Shown here: positions 10,901-22,927 of the stretch, piece by piece
Layout of the letters: each line of letters opens with the position of its first letter
Position numbering within the stretch: the first letter of the stretch is position 1
Assembly: GCA_031763025.1 (NCBI GenBank)
Contig: JASSKH010000002.1
Coordinates: 13,881,468-13,945,467 of the forward strand
From: Macrocystis pyrifera
Lineage: Eukaryota; Sar; Phaeophyceae; Laminariales; Laminariaceae
DNA length: 64,000 nucleotides
Reading direction: 5' to 3'
Notes under the pieces: model-generated
What the model was told of the DNA's origin: nothing
The model's input: the letters and a program-made list of their open reading frames with translations, nothing else
Database searches by the model: none
Program-made: the position numbers and the translations under genes

Positions 10901-11419
10901 CCGCTCTTTGGCGAGCTCTCTCTAACCACTTCTTCCAAGAATGGCCTCTCCACTTTCATCTACTACAACCGACCTTCCCCCGACACCCTACACCTCGAGT
11001 TCGCCGGCGCTCACGCAGTCTCACTTTCGGCTACGCCGTCTCCCCTCCCGGTTAAACTGGTGCGTCCCTCCAGCATTTCGGTGCCCACCGGCCGCTACCT
11101 GGTTGACATGCTTCCCCGCGACGGTCTTTTCCCCGAAACCGAAATCTTCGTCGCCAACGGCTACCAAAATATCCCGCTCTAGGGTTTCATTGATCTTGAA
11201 CCAGGCGACCTTCTGGGGACTCCCTCTTCTCCCCTCATACGAATTCCGGTCTCAGCACTGCAAGGTCTCCTCGCGACGTCACCTCCAGCCTCAGCTGTTT
11301 TCGACGTTCACGCCCTGCACGACAACATCCCCGAGCACGACGACGGTACACCCCCCGCGGATCCCCCCAAGACCCCTTGCCGCAAGCTCGTGGAGCGCCT
11401 AACGTCCGACCAACGAACA

Positions 11420-12890
11420 AGCTTCCTCCGCCCCTGGCTCCGACTTCCGCTACACCTCCGCGAAAGCTCCTTCGACCCCCGCGGTTCTGGTTGGTCCCCT
11501 TCGGTCATCACAGCCCTGGGGGAAGTTCTTAGCGAGTTCCCCGATGTTTTCTCCAAGTCGAAAACCGACTTCGGCTCGTGCTCCCTTATTCCGTCCAAGA
11601 TTCCCATGCCCCCGGATAGCGCCCCCGTATTTTCCCGCCCTTACCGCATTAACCCTATTCTCGCCAAGCAGGCCGACGCTGTGCCCGACCAATATCTGGC
11701 TGCCGGCCTGATCCAGCACTCCACTTCTCCATACGCCAGCCCTACGGTCGCTATTCCCAAGAAAGACGGCAACGTTCGAATAACCTTGAACTACAAAAAG
11801 CTTAACGCCATTAGCTCCCTGGGCCAACTGCCCATTCCCCGCGTCCACGAGGTTCGCGACTCCCTCGGCATAGGCCACATCTTGTCCCTGTTCGATCTCG
11901 TGTCTTAGTTCCACCAAATCACCATCGACAAGGACACCATACCCCTGACTACCTTCTGCACGACCACCCGACTCTTCGAGTGGCTCGCCATGCCCCAAGG
12001 CAACAGCGCCGCGCCTGGCTGGTTCGTCAAGGTCATCAACGAGGTTATCAAAGAGCTTGACCGCGTAGCGGCCTACCTCGACGCCGTCATAGTTTTCGAC
12101 CCCGACCCTGCGGCCCATGTCTCCAACATCCGCTCCCTTTTCAAACGCCTTCGAAAACATAATCTCAAGCGCTCTCCGTCCAAAGCCAAGCTTGGCGCTA
12201 CCAGCGTCGACTTTTTGTGACACACCATTTCCTCCTCCGGCGTTAGCCCTAACGCCGCCAAAGTTGCCGCCCTAACCCAGATGCCCATGCCTACGAACAC
12301 CAAGCAAGTACGCTCACTTCTCGGAGGCATTGGGTACTACCGTAAATTCCTGAAGAACCTCTCCGCTCGGCTCCGACCCATTAACGTCCTGCTCAAACAA
12401 GGCGTTAAGTTCGTTTTCCCCCCGGAAATGGAAAATATCGTTCGCCAGATCCTCCAGGAACTCGCTACCCCTCCGACCTTGGCATGCCCAGACTGGGATG
12501 CCGTTGGCGACAACTACCGACCTTTTCGCCTCTATTGCGACGCCAGCATCAACGGTTTTGGCGCGACTCTCTAACAAGAACAACTCGACGGTTCCGTCCG
12601 TCCCATAGTCTTTATCAGCTGCACCAGCCTCGACAACGAATGATCCTGGACCCCCCTCGACCTCGAAGCCGGTAGCATCGTTTGGGTCATCAAACGCCTC
12701 CGCGGCCACCTCTGGTCCACCAAGTTCCACATCTACTCTGACCACAAGGCACTTGGGAGTAAGTCGGCGAACACAACGCTCACGTCCAACCCTGGCTGGA
12801 ATTCCTCCCCGCCTATTCCTACACCTTGGAGTACCGAAAAGGCTCAGCTAGTGGCCATACCGACTTCCTGTCTCGACTCCCACAACCAGC
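11420..12890 (+). pseudogene. Reverse transcriptase and RNase H region, element A
   Basis: RT fingers and palm motifs are recognisable from about 11590: GLIQHSTSPYASPTVAIPKK, then VRITLNYKKLN, LPIPRVHEVRD and FEWLAMPQG. RNase H follows, with FRLYCDASINGFGATL near 12525 and the closing YRKGSASGHTDFLSRLP near 12835-12880. The order protease-RT-RNase H is that of Ty3/gypsy. The region is broken. Confidence 0.85.
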
Positions 12891-13159
12891 GACCAATCTC
12901 GACCGCACCAGACCCAACCGCCTCACTACTCCCGACATCATCGGTACCTACCTTATCCAAGCCAGCGGTTTTACTCCGATCGACCCCTTCACCTCGGGTA
13001 TCGTTTGGGTGGGCTCGTCCTTCCCTCAACCGCTCTCTGCGACACCATCCCACCACCCCCCTTGCACCATAAACGATTTTGGCGATTCCGCCGCCACGGA
13101 CCACGTATGGACCACTCGGGCTTGGTTCATACCCCTTGCTCTACTGTGACTCTACCGCC

Positions 13160-13375
13160 GTTAAAGATACCGCCGCTGGACCGCGTCGCAGCCTTCCCGC
13201 CGGCCTCCACTTTGCTCAAGATGCCGCCGCTGGATTGTCTCGCAGACTTCCCGCCGACTCACGCTCTGCTCAAGATATCGCCGCTGGATCGTCTCGCAGA
13301 TATCCTGCCGGCCCCCGCTTTGCTCAAGATATCGCCGCTGGACCATCTCGCAGCCTTCCCGCCGGCCCCCGCTTT
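13160..13375 (+). repeat. 54-bp (18-residue) repeat, four copies, element A pol
   Basis: Four in-phase 54-bp units encode an 18-residue repeat with the pattern AQDIAAGPSRSLPAGPRF. They lie in a Pro/Ser/Ala-rich insert between RNase H and integrase. Element C has a Pro-rich insert at the same place (about 55860-56650) without this repeat. Confidence 0.75.
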
Positions 13376-14214
13376 GCCCAAGACCCTACCGTGAGCTCGC
13401 TTCGCAGCGCCTTCGTCGGTCACCTCTCTATCCTCGACCCCATCGCCGAATCGCCTTCCAGCTCCGAGAAAGCCGCCGTGACCGCTGGCGCTCCTGCTGG
13501 TGTGGTTTCCAGGCCACCCTTCGTCCCCCCATTGTCCACCTTGTGCGTCTCACCTTCGGCCACTCCTCGTTCCTCGTCGGGCTTAATTTCTTCTCGGACC
13601 CGTCATCGTTCCGCCGCTGCCGCTGGGACTCCCCTTACTCCTACGCACGACGGATTTGGCCGTCGAAGGTCAACTACGGCAGTCTCAAGACCTTTACCAA
13701 CCCACCGCTGTCCGCCTGCCGTCGCGCCCAGGCCACTGCCTCGGCCACCGGATGCAGCTCGTTGCAGCGCCGCTCAAGACTCTCCCTCACAGCTACTCCA
13801 GCCAGCGCTACGCCACCAGTGTTCCTGCCACCACCACAGTCCACCGCCCCAGGGCCTTCTCCCCCGCACTCCCCTACTCAACCACTCCCACCACCTGAAT
13901 CCGTTGTCCGGTCTGCTGACGACCCACACCTTAGTTCCTGCGTTGAGCGTTGTACCTCCACCGACTGGGCGCGCGAAGAACACACCGAACCCCTTTGCTC
14001 AGCTACCATACGATATTTTTCCTTGGGCTCACCTTCACCACCACCGGGTGACCTCTTGGACTACATTCCCTCGACCCGTCGCTCACTTCTCTCGGACGTC
14101 CTCGCCCTCGACGCGAAAGGTCAGCTGCATACAACCGACGACGACACAGTCCTTCTCGTTCACCGACCACACATGGCTCCCATGGGCCAACCTCGTACGA
14201 CTACGCCGTAGCCC

Positions 14215-15310
14215 CTCACATCGCCACCTCGCATTTACGTTCCAATGTTGATGCGACCGTGGGTCCTACACACTTGCCACTCGACCACCTCGTGCCACCT
14301 GGGTGTTGCTCGGACACTCACGATGCTTATGCGCTTCTACTGGTGGATTGGCATGGACATCTCCACCCACTGGTGGCTCCGCCGCTGCCTTAAGTGCCAG
14401 GCGCGAAAGTCTTCGCGCCAAACAATTCGCTGGCCCACCCTATCCCTGCCGCCACCAAACGGCCCCGGTATTCTCGTCAGCGTCGACTATTTCGGGCATT
14501 TACCCATCACGCCTCGGGGCAACGCCTACATCCTTCTTTTCACCGACCGTTTCATCCGCCGCGCCGACATGTATGCCACTACTGAGGCCGAGTTCACAGC
14601 ATCCGACACGGCCGACATCCTCGTCGATCGCTGCTTCCCTCTCTGAGGATGCCCCGTTTCTCTCCTTTCCGACAACGGCCTTCAATTGTGCGCCAAACTC
14701 TCCCGCGCCCTCTACGAGCGCCTCGGCATTAACAAAATCTCCACGAGTTCCTACCACCCCTGCACCAACGGTGGCGTCGAACGCGTCAACCACACCATGG
14801 CCTTGATGCTCGCCAAGGAAACGAACTACAAAAGGATTGGAACTTGCAACTTCCTCACGTCGAAAGCGCCTACAACAACTCCGTCAGCGCCGTCACCGGG
14901 CTGGCCCCCAACGAGGTGCACATTGGCCGACTGCCTCGCCTCCCCCCACTGTGTTCGACTCTCCCAGCATTGGCGGACATCAAAGCCTCAACCGGGACCA
15001 GCTCGCTTACATTGACCTCGCCACTGCTTGCCAGCAACGCGCCTACCGCGCCGTCCGGGAACTCCACGCTGTCTACGTCTCGCGCCTCGACCGCCGCAAT
15101 GCTCCCATCATGGATGCCCTCCGCCTTTCCCCTCTGTTCTCTGTCCATGGTTGGGCATGGATCTACAACACAGCTGCCACTATTCGCCAAGGCGCCAAGA
15201 AAGGTACCGACGCCTCAGTTCTCAAGACTAAAGTTTCCTTCACCTGGATTGGCCCGTTTAAGATCTTTGCCGTGGGCCCTGCACCAGCCTCGGCCGTTCC
15301 GGATGGACGG
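14215..15310 (+). pseudogene. Integrase region, element A
   Basis: An H2C2 zinc-binding region (His...His in HTCHSTTSCHLG, then CLKCQARK) at about 14265-14415 precedes a DDE core: Asp in SVDYFGHLP (about 14485), Asp in LLSDNGLQL (about 14670) and Glu in GGVERVNHT (about 14770-14795). The GPF motif (FTWIGPFKIF) follows near 15237-15265. In the family it inserts the cDNA into chromosomes. The copy is broken. Confidence 0.85.
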
Positions 15311-15534
15311 CCCCTTCACGACAAGCTCCTGTATTTCGACCTTCCCTCGGACATGCCGGGACGTGACTCCAAACACCGCGTCTGTCCCCGTTCTCCGCTG
15401 TAAGCCCTGCCGGAACCCCGACGACATCGACAATCTCTCCAAACACCTACCGGCCGACCTGACCAAGTATGTTCTCAGCTCCTTCTCCACCAAGTCCCCG
15501 TCCTTCCGCGTCACCTTCGAGGACATCTCTCCAC

Positions 15535-15710
15535 CGCCCGAAGGCCTCGAGGTGGACCAGATCTCGCGACACCAACTCGTTCGTGGCCGGGGAAGCGTTC
15601 TCGCCGTGATGTACGAAACACGCTGGGCCGGACTCCTTAGCCCTTCTTGGGAACACGAACGAGACCTACAGCTCCACCGATCCCACATCCTCCGCTATTG
15701 GTCGGGCACC
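15535..15710 (+). pseudogene. Chromodomain-like module at pol C-terminus, element A
   Basis: About 55 residues read EVDQISRHQLVRGRG, YETRWAG, LSPSWEHERDL and HILRYW. This matches the chromodomain plan: a first strand with paired aromatic/hydrophobic residues, then Y-x-x-x-W, then S/T-W-E-x-E-x-x-L, then a C-terminal helix ending in YW. Element C has the same module at about 58005-58180. In chromoviruses such modules direct integration to marked chromatin. The assignment is by motif only. Confidence 0.65.
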
Positions 15711-15869
15711 CCTTCACAGCACCGCCAGACCAACCGTTTATACCGCCAGATACGCATCGGGGCCGCTCAGCGTAAACTATCGCGGTCCCGGGGTGAAAAC
15801 TTCCTCGCTCCCGGGTACAGCCTCGTACCACGCACCCTTTGGCTTCACCGCTTCAGCTCTTCACCTCTA

Positions 15870-16080
15870 CCTGCCGGGGTACACCTCTGGTACAAGGCCC
15901 GCGATGGTCTCTGGTGGTTGGGCAAAGTTGCCCCGTGCGTCTCGACCGACACCTCCGCTAACTCCTACATCGCCCGCTTCCTCAACGACCCGGGCCCGAT
16001 CAAGATCACACACCTTCCATCCCTCTACACCACTCCACGGAGCGTGACTCAAGGATCCTGGTGCCTTCAGCATCATCAGG
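15870..16080 (+). pseudogene. Tudor-like aromatic module after the chromodomain, element A
   Basis: Reads GVHLWYKARDGLWWLGKVA, then about 20 variable residues, then YIARFLNDPGPIKI. The pattern G-x-x-x-Trp-Tyr...Asp-Gly-x-Trp-Trp-x-Gly-Lys-Val...Tyr-x-x-x-Phe-x-x-Asp is that of Tudor/Agenet-type SH3-like barrels. It is conserved in element C (GAHIWYKALDGLWWLGKVA). I infer a second chromatin- or peptide-binding module; no profile search was possible. Confidence 0.5.
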
Positions 16081-16154
16081 CCGGAGGACTAGCACGCGGA
16101 GTACTGCGAAATGCTAATGCACTCCCCCCACCACTCGTCCGCCCGACCAGTTAA

Positions 16155-16960
16155 CCGTAGCTGATGGTCGACGGATGCGTTACATTGTCGTGTACTAGTT
16201 TCGGGACCGGAAAATTCTGTGCGTCCGCTGTCTTTGACACGCGTTCGCTTTGTGTGTTGATTCCATCCAGCACTTCACGTTTCGTTTGTTTCGTTAGGAC
16301 GCAATTTGTAGCATAAAGTGTCATTGTACCTCCAGGGTCTACCTTTCTGTTGCACTTCCTTTTGCCTTTCCTTCGGGGCGGTCTTTCGGTCTTTACCATT
16401 TTTTTTTCCTCGTTTCCTTCGGTCCTTTTTTCTTTCCTTGCTTCTTTTTTTTTCCTTTCCTTGGTTTTTGTTTGATTACAAATACGTGGGGACCTTGTTG
16501 TGCCCTTCTCGCTCTAGCTTCATGTAAACTTCGCTCTATATCAAGTCTATTGCTGGCTTTTTCATTAGCTTTCTAGTTCGTGCCTTGCCTTGCTCGGTCT
16601 CTCCCGCTTCTCTCATAGCTTACACCGCGTGCAGCCACGACTTGTTACATCGGGCCCGCAGTTGCCCCCCCCCCCCCCCTTGATATTTCTAGTTTCGTAT
16701 GTTACCACGACGAACATCCCGTTGTGCTTTTACTCTTTCGTTTTCATGGCGTTTCCTTCCTTCTCTGGCGCGACTGCTGTCGCTACCAGAAGCGTCTTAG
16801 CCTCATTTACGAGGTACGGGTTGGTCTATGATCTCGTCGGCCTGTCGTTTGTTTTGAAAAGCAGTATCTTCGACCCCCCTCTTTCGATATTTCTGATGTC
16901 TAAGTAACCATCTTTATATCATCGTGGGATCTGCATCTATGACTATTCAGGGTGGGCTAA
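16155..16960 (+). other. 3' untranslated region of element A
   Basis: T- and C-rich sequence with runs of Phe/Leu/Ser codons in every frame, a poly-C run at about 16665-16679 and the closing GACTATTCAGGGTGGGCTAA next to the LTR. The G-rich AGGGTGGG is the probable polypurine tract. The same closing sequence precedes the 3' LTR of element C. Confidence 0.65.
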
Positions 16961-17503
16961 TGTGATAGAGTACCTTGATTTGTAGTTAATAGACCAACCA
17001 TCAGTATGGACCGTTAGATATTATTATTCCAGTTGGATCTTACTCCTTTCTACCGTCTGGAATAAGATATTTCGTATTTGTAGCATCCGGTACGCAGGCT
17101 AGTATTCCTTCGTACACGTACGCACCCCGTTAACCGTTTGGAATAAGATATCTGTAGTTGCTAAGAGGATACGCAGGCTAGTATCTAAGTAGCCGAGGAG
17201 ACGGAGATGTACGCGCGTGGTATGTTCGTTCGTCAGGTTTTACGGGGTGTTGTACTACTGAAGTTGAGGGTGACCCATGCACCCCTGCCAGTAGATTATA
17301 GCCGGTTGAAGCCAGATGATACTTCTGGCTTCAACAACCATCTGCCCCCCCCCCCCTTCCCTTCTCACTCTTCTCACTTGCCCCTTCGAGCAAGCCTCGC
17401 ATCAATAAAATAAGAGAACGCCAATACGAACTAGGTCCACCTGCGTCACACCTCTTCTGTGGATCATCATCTCTTGGAACCCTTACCACTCTCCCACATC
17501 ACA
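16961..17503 (+). repeat. 3' LTR of element A
   Basis: 543 bp, TGTGATAGAGTACC to CCCACATCACA, paired with 3400-3961. It carries the hairpin at 17306-17334 and AATAAA at 17404-17409. By eye there are about 38 differences from the 5' LTR, plus one length difference of around 20 bp near the 3' end. Confidence 0.9.
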
Positions 17504-18055
17504 TGTGTAATAGCCGAGTATTCACTGCCTTTTGTACAATGTGCCCGTGCCACACGGTTTGCTTATTATTCTGCTGCAGTAAGACCTATGCCAACGGGAA
17601 AGCGACGAATCAATAAAAAGTTTGAATTCTCAGTTTGTAGAACTGAGTCTCTGTTTTGGTAAATGAAAGTCTGTCTGTCTGTCTGTCCGCAAGGCTTATA
17701 TTTTCGAACACTATACAATGGCCATGTATAAGTTCGTTACAGAAGATATTCGTACGACGTTTTCGACCCCTATGGACCTCATTTAATGAAACATACCATA
17801 CCACCAGGCCAGGCCAATTTAGCCATATAATACATCCACGACATCGTACCATGGTACCATACCGCAAACGTACCATACCATATACCGTGTTTTTCCCGTA
17901 CCATACTGTCAACACATACCATACCACATACGGTGGTTTTCCCATATTCCCATATACCATACCACCAGCATATCCCATATTCCCATGTACCATACCACCA
18001 ACATATCCCATTTCCGATATTTCCATATTCTATACAACCAACAATATCCCATAAC
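17504..18055. repeat. (CCATA)-type microsatellite region
   Basis: From about 17790 to 18060 the sequence is dominated by ACCATACC, CATATACCATACCACC and CCCATATTCCCATAT motifs. A (GTCT)n run lies at 17670-17690. No gene is visible. Confidence 0.6.
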
Positions 18056-18290
18056 CCATACCGAGTTGGGGAGACGTCTATACACCAGACCAGGTGCCTG
18101 CTACGGCTGGAGTGCCGTCTTGTTGTGCAAGGGTGGCGATGAATACAAGAGTTGGTTCAGACGCCCATACCGAGTTGGGGGGAGACGTCTATTCACCAGA
18201 CCAGGTGCCTGCTACTGTTGTAGTGCTGTCTTGTTGTGCAAGGGTGGCGACGAATACAAGAGTAAGAGTTGGCTCAGACGCTTGGGTCCC
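18056..18290. repeat. ~107-bp tandem duplication
   Basis: Two copies begin CCATACCGAGTTGGGG near 18057 and 18165. Both run through GAGACGTCTAT, CACCAGACCAGGTGCCTGC, GTTGTGCAAGGGTGGCGA and GAATACAAGAGT. Unit length is about 107-125 bp, the second being slightly longer. Confidence 0.8.
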
Positions 18291-18369
18291 ACGCTCAGTG
18301 CACGCGCATTGGCCGCTGGTGTGCACGAAATAGATGAAAAACATTATCTACGAGTACTACTACTGCTGC

Positions 18370-19165
18370 ATCCGTCTCGAATGGCAAAAAGTGGGCTTTT
18401 TTTTTCAGGTTTGAGAGGATACCGTAGGACGCCGCCGGCAAGCTCTTGCCCCCTAGAGCATGCATCCACCTCATTTCTTCGAGCCCGTCATCTATACTAG
18501 TTGATCTTTCCCGCTACCGAGCGGGTTGCCTGTGGGCTGAGTCTCTGTCGAGATCGAGCGGTCTTTTACAGTTACTGTACAGCAAACGTCTATCGTCCGT
18601 CGCACGAGCAGGTCTTTTACAGTACAACAAACGTGTCGAATGGCAAAAAATGGGCTTCTTTTCAGGTTTGGGAGGATACCGTTGGACGCCGCCGGCATGC
18701 TCTTGCCCCCTAGAGCATGCATCCACCTCATTTCTTCGAGCCCGTCATCTATACTATATAATCTTGCCCGCCACCTCGCGGGATGCCCGTGGGCTGAATC
18801 TCGGTCGAGATTGAGCGTCTATCGTGTGTCGTCGCACCCACTGAAATAATACTTTGTTGGTGTGCTTCGCGTTTCCAAGCAGTATCATGACAGAATGGGA
18901 ATAAAAAATGCATTTCGTCTATCAGTACATCAGTACAACAAACGTCTCGAATGGCAAAAAGTGTTTTTTTTTTTTCAGTTTTGGGAGGATACCGTTGGAC
19001 GCCGCCGGCAAGCTCTTGCCCCCTAGAGCATGCATCCACCTCATTTCTTCGACCCCGTCATCTATACTAGTTGATCTTTCCCGCCACCGAGCGGGTTGCC
19101 CGTGGGCTGAGTCCCTGTCGAAATCGAGCGTCTACCGTGTATCGTGGCACGAGCTGAAGTAATAC
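18370..19165. repeat. Tandem array of a foldback-related unit (~270-310 bp, three copies)
   Basis: Units starting near 18376, 18637 and 18947 share CGAATGGCAAAAA, CAGGTTTGGGAGGATACCG, GACGCCGCCGGCAAGCTC, TTGCCCCCTAGAGCATGC, CCGTCATCTATACTA and GTGGGCTGAGTCTCTGTCGA. More distant copies lie at about 19280-19395, 20270-20370 and 21250-21460. The unit resembles parts of the giant palindrome (AAGGACGCCGCGGCCAACCT and CTCGCCCCCTGGA there), so these look like degraded single arms of the same element family. Confidence 0.7.
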
Positions 19166-20960
19166 TTTTTTGGTGCATATGGCGTTTCCATTTGCATACT
19201 ATAGCAGGTATTTTACAGTACAACAACAGGAGGGGGTTTCTTTTTGTGCCACAGCAAAATTATCTACAAGTACTACTGTGTCTCGAATGGCAAAAAATGC
19301 ATACTATCGCAGGTCCTTACAGCAGCGAAAGGAAAAAAATGGGCTTTTTTCTAGGTTTGGGAGGATACCGTAGGACGCCGCCGGCAGCAGTGGATTACTT
19401 TCTACTTTTCGCTTTCATTTGTTTGCGATCGTCATCGTATGTTTCTGTACTTGCATTTTCAATTTAATTATTTCGTACTGGAAACGTTCCTGCTTCCCCG
19501 CTTCTTTTATATGACAATCACAGTACTCTTTTGCATGCTGTTGTTGGATTCGCTCTGCGAAACGGTTTTTGCATGTATTGACCCGCATTAGACCCTGCGT
19601 TTTTTTTTTTTTCGTTCGACTGATTATTCAAATATATCGGTTGAACTCACAGCTGACGTGTTTTCTTAGTTCCTTATAAATATATATATATATAAAATCT
19701 TCGAGGAACCTTTCGGTAATTATTTATTTTTCGATTCGGAAATGCTATCTGACCAAAACAATTAAATAAATTGACCCCAATTTCAATTTAATTATTTCGT
19801 ACTGGAAATAGAGAGAATTATTTATTTTCCGTCTTCGGGCACACGAAATAATAACCCGCCAGTTGAAAATACATGTCAATCTGTCGAATGTGCAACAACC
19901 CACAAAATGTTTTTCATTGGCCAACAAAGCGTCGTCCTTCGCATACTCTACTATAGCAGTAGTAGAGCCTGAAAACTACTACTAAAAAAATGCGTATGAA
20001 CTCGTAGGTCTTTTAAAACAACAGCAGTTAGTTGAGTACTTTCTACTTTTCGCCTTTATTTGTATTTTGCGATCCTCGTCGTATGTTTTGGTACTCGCAA
20101 AAAGAATGACCTAAAATTGCATACTATCGTAGGTCTTGTACGACAGCAGTTAGTTGAATACTTTATACTTTTCGCCTTTATTTGTATTTTGCGATCTTCA
20201 TCGTATGTTTCGGTACTCGCAAAAATAATAAGCCGGCAGTTGAAAATACGTCAATCTGTCGAACGCGTAACAACACACAACAAAAAATGTGCTTTTTTCA
20301 GGTTTGGGAGGATACCGTAGGACGCCGGCGGCAAGCTCTTGCACCCTAGAGCATGCATCCACCTCAGTTCTCATTTCGCGGACAACTATTTCGCGGTACA
20401 GAGATCTCTTGTCAATCTGTCGTTTACCTGTTGTAATAAACAACCGATATGTTTTGCTTTGGCCAAGAGAGCGTCGTCAGCTTTCTGACTGATTGTTGGA
20501 GATCTCTCCCCGTTCATGTTTCGTTTTTCATTGGCCAACATTCTTGTATTTAGCCCTGCAACCCCAATTACACCTCAATGATATCGATCCCATTGCTGTG
20601 GTACTGGTGCGGGTGCTCGTGCCGTCTTCGTGTGCTGCTGCTGGATATATGCCCCCGCCGACTACTATAACAAGTGGTACCGGTAGTCAACAAGCAGACG
20701 CTCTGCCTGAGCCAAACACAGCACTCTGGGGTTCCGTCTGTGCTGGTCCCGACTGGCCTCTCCGGTCACTCTCAACAACTCCACCTGCGACTTCACAAAA
20801 AAAGAGACAAGCAAACTGAGAACAGCGCTCGAATGCATTTCATCGAGGGCTCGAATGCATTTCATCGAGGGCAATAACATTTTAAAAGATACCCGCCAAT
20901 TTTTTTTAGAACACCAATCCTATGGGCACGTTAAAAAAACAAAGGTTCCAGCTTCTGGAA
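19166..20960. repeat. Scattered repeat copies, AT microsatellite; no gene recognised
   Basis: A segment reading TACTTTCTACTTTTCGC...GCGATCNTCNTCGTATGTTT occurs at 19396, 20037 and 20160. A second, GCCGGCAGTTGAAAATAC...TCAATCTGTCGAA, occurs at 19855 and 20228. An (AT)n run lies at 19680-19694, and a 23-bp tandem duplication (CGAATGCATTTCATCGAGGG) at about 20829-20875. One open frame near 20580-20820 has mixed composition but no recognisable family. Confidence 0.45.
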
Positions 20961-21470
20961 AAGCCCGAAAAAAGCAAATCTGGGGCCGATGTTGGGCCAA
21001 GATCGGCTTGAGAAAAACTCAGGTCGATCTTGGGTTCGAAGCGACGACGTTCCGAGTCCTAGACAGACATCGATCGACATAACCAACGACTGCGTCATGA
21101 ATTCTGAACGGAGTGCGCTCCGCCCCACCCTTGGGTCACCGTCTTCACACAACGGCCAGTGACGTGTGGCGGGCGCTGGCCAGGCGTACGATAAAAAAAC
21201 AATTAGCCGCTGGTGTTTACAAAACAGAAGACAAAATTATTCGATCCTTCGCGAATGGCAAAAAACAGGCTTTTTTTTCAGGTTTGCGAGGATACCGCAG
21301 GACGCCGCCGGCAAGCTCTCGCCCCCTAGAGCACGTATTCACTTTCTATCTTCGATGCCGTCATCTATACTCATTGGCCTTGTCCGACATCAAGCAGGTT
21401 GGCCGTGGGCTGAGTCTTTCTCGAGATCAAGCATCTATCGTTGCACGAGCTGATTCTTATCAACTTGTTC
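20960..21470. repeat. Degraded relative of the giant palindrome arm
   Basis: Contains AGACAGACATCGATCGACAT, CAACGACTGCGTCATGAA and CTCCGCCCCACCC, in the order seen in the palindrome arm near 39940-40020 and 40170-40230. It is followed by the GGCAAAAAACAGGC...GACGCCGCCGGCAAGCTC segment of the tandem array. Confidence 0.55.
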
Positions 21471-22927
21471 ACAATTTGCAACGAGAGAAAACAAATTGCA
21501 CCGCCTGCAGCCGTTAGAAAAAAATCAAACATTAGAGTGTTAGCGCAGAACGAAAATTTAATAGAGTGTTTTCGTCGGTAAACTTATCCAAAAATGATGT
21601 CTCTCTCCGGCATGCGCTTTATCAATTTTTAAATATTGGCATGAATTTAAGATCTTCTCGGAAAACGAGAACGGATGGGTGTCGATGTGCAATAATTTGC
21701 AAGTGCGTGGTATGCTGTACCAATCTCGTATACGATGGATGAGCGCTGTGCGCTGTGTACCCGAATCAAACGTTGCTGCTGTTGTCGTGGTGTTCCTGAG
21801 TGTGTGGCTTGAGACACAGCGCTCCGGCGAGCCCTCCAAAAAAAGGCACCGCGCCGAACCCGACATCAGCACAGCAAAGCAGCAGACAGAGTGCATACAG
21901 TAAATAAACCTTCTGGCGGCCTGCGTTTCATATCTTTTCCGTGCCCTGCCGCTCTCCCAACACGTAGCAGCAAGGAACAAAAACAAGCAGTCAGAAACGA
22001 CACAGCAAGATGCTGCACCTGCTGTATGTACGTGTGTACTCGTACTTTAACCCTAATAAAGTAGGTTTCGTGGTACCAAGGTTCCAGGTACCTGTATATA
22101 TGATCACGATAGAAGAGCGCGGCTTCGGACACACTACGCACGAAAACACGAGACAGAGAGGGAAGCAGGAGAACCACCAGAGAGAAAGACAAGCGTACTT
22201 GATCCTCAGAGGAGCTGCACCCGGCGACCACAGCTAGACGTGCGTCGCCTGTCTCGTCGGAGCTGGCCGAAGAAGAGTTTTCCGCAGCCACATCTCTGCA
22301 CACAGCGATAGCTAGCTGCTGCTGCTGCTGTTGCTACGGGTCTTGTAAACAGCAAGGTCAACGAGCAATAAAGGCGCAAAAGCGCAGGGAATCCGCCGTT
22401 TCCACATCACCAGCCCTGTCCCCCACCGTGACATATGGCTCAGACCGCACGCCTATCGCACGGGGGCCGTCTCGACACGTGGAGGTCAAACGATGTCGCG
22501 AGGCAACGACGCATGGGCGTGTGGTCACATGCCTCAGGTGGCCAGCCAGTTCCTTTTGGTCGCACCTACACAGTATTGTTTCGGGTGTGCTTGACCAACC
22601 ACGGAGGCTCGGGGAGATGTAGACCAACCGTCTAACGTGGTCGTTGTCGTTTTCGGCTCTATGTATATTTTTCTGGCTCTATGTATATTTGCCTTTCAAA
22701 TATACATAACGCGGCCATATTTGAGTAAATTTGAGTAAATTTGGAAATAGTTATTTGCTATCCGTCGGTAACGGGGGAATACAAGTGGTCGTTATAGACA
22801 ATTTTTCACAAAGCGCTAACACTCTATTACTTCCCTTTTTTCCCACAGCGGCGGTACGAGGATATTTTCGGCTGTTATGTCCAAGCAGTATTTTGGCACG
22901 AAATTTTTTGGACTTCGCGTTTCCATT
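21471..22927. other. No gene recognised
   Basis: Mixed sequence. Minus-strand frames near 21870-22300 and 22360-22630 are moderately long and of ordinary composition, but show no motif I recognise and no clear start or splice context. Short direct duplications occur at 22657-22690 (GGCTCTATGTATATTT) and 22720-22740 (TTTGAGTAAA). Confidence 0.4.

Larger units (their letters stand above)
3400..17503 (+). mobile_element. Element A: Ty3/gypsy LTR retrotransposon with NADAR domain and chromodomain-like tail (fossil)
   Basis: A 14.1-kb element bounded by direct LTRs (3400-3961 and 16961-17503) with TGTGAT...ATCACA ends. The flanking 4 bp are CGTG on the left and TGTG on the right, a possible target duplication with one difference. 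Parts in order: LTR, long leader with an 88-bp tandem repeat, gag-like region with a CCHC knuckle, NADAR domain, retropepsin, reverse transcriptase, RNase H, Pro-rich insert, integrase, chromodomain-like module, Tudor-like module, 3' untranslated region, a G-rich polypurine-like tract and LTR. The order RT-RNase H-integrase is that of Ty3/gypsy. By eye the LTRs differ at roughly 7% of positions, so it is an older copy than element C. Its coding part is broken in several places. It is related to element C by LTR ends, the 3' internal end (GACTATTCAGGGTGGGCTAA in both) and protein order. Confidence 0.9.

Noticed and set aside
11450-12223. Long minus-strand open frame opposite the element A RT
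   Set aside because: Shadow of plus-strand pol in GC-rich codon use; no domain.
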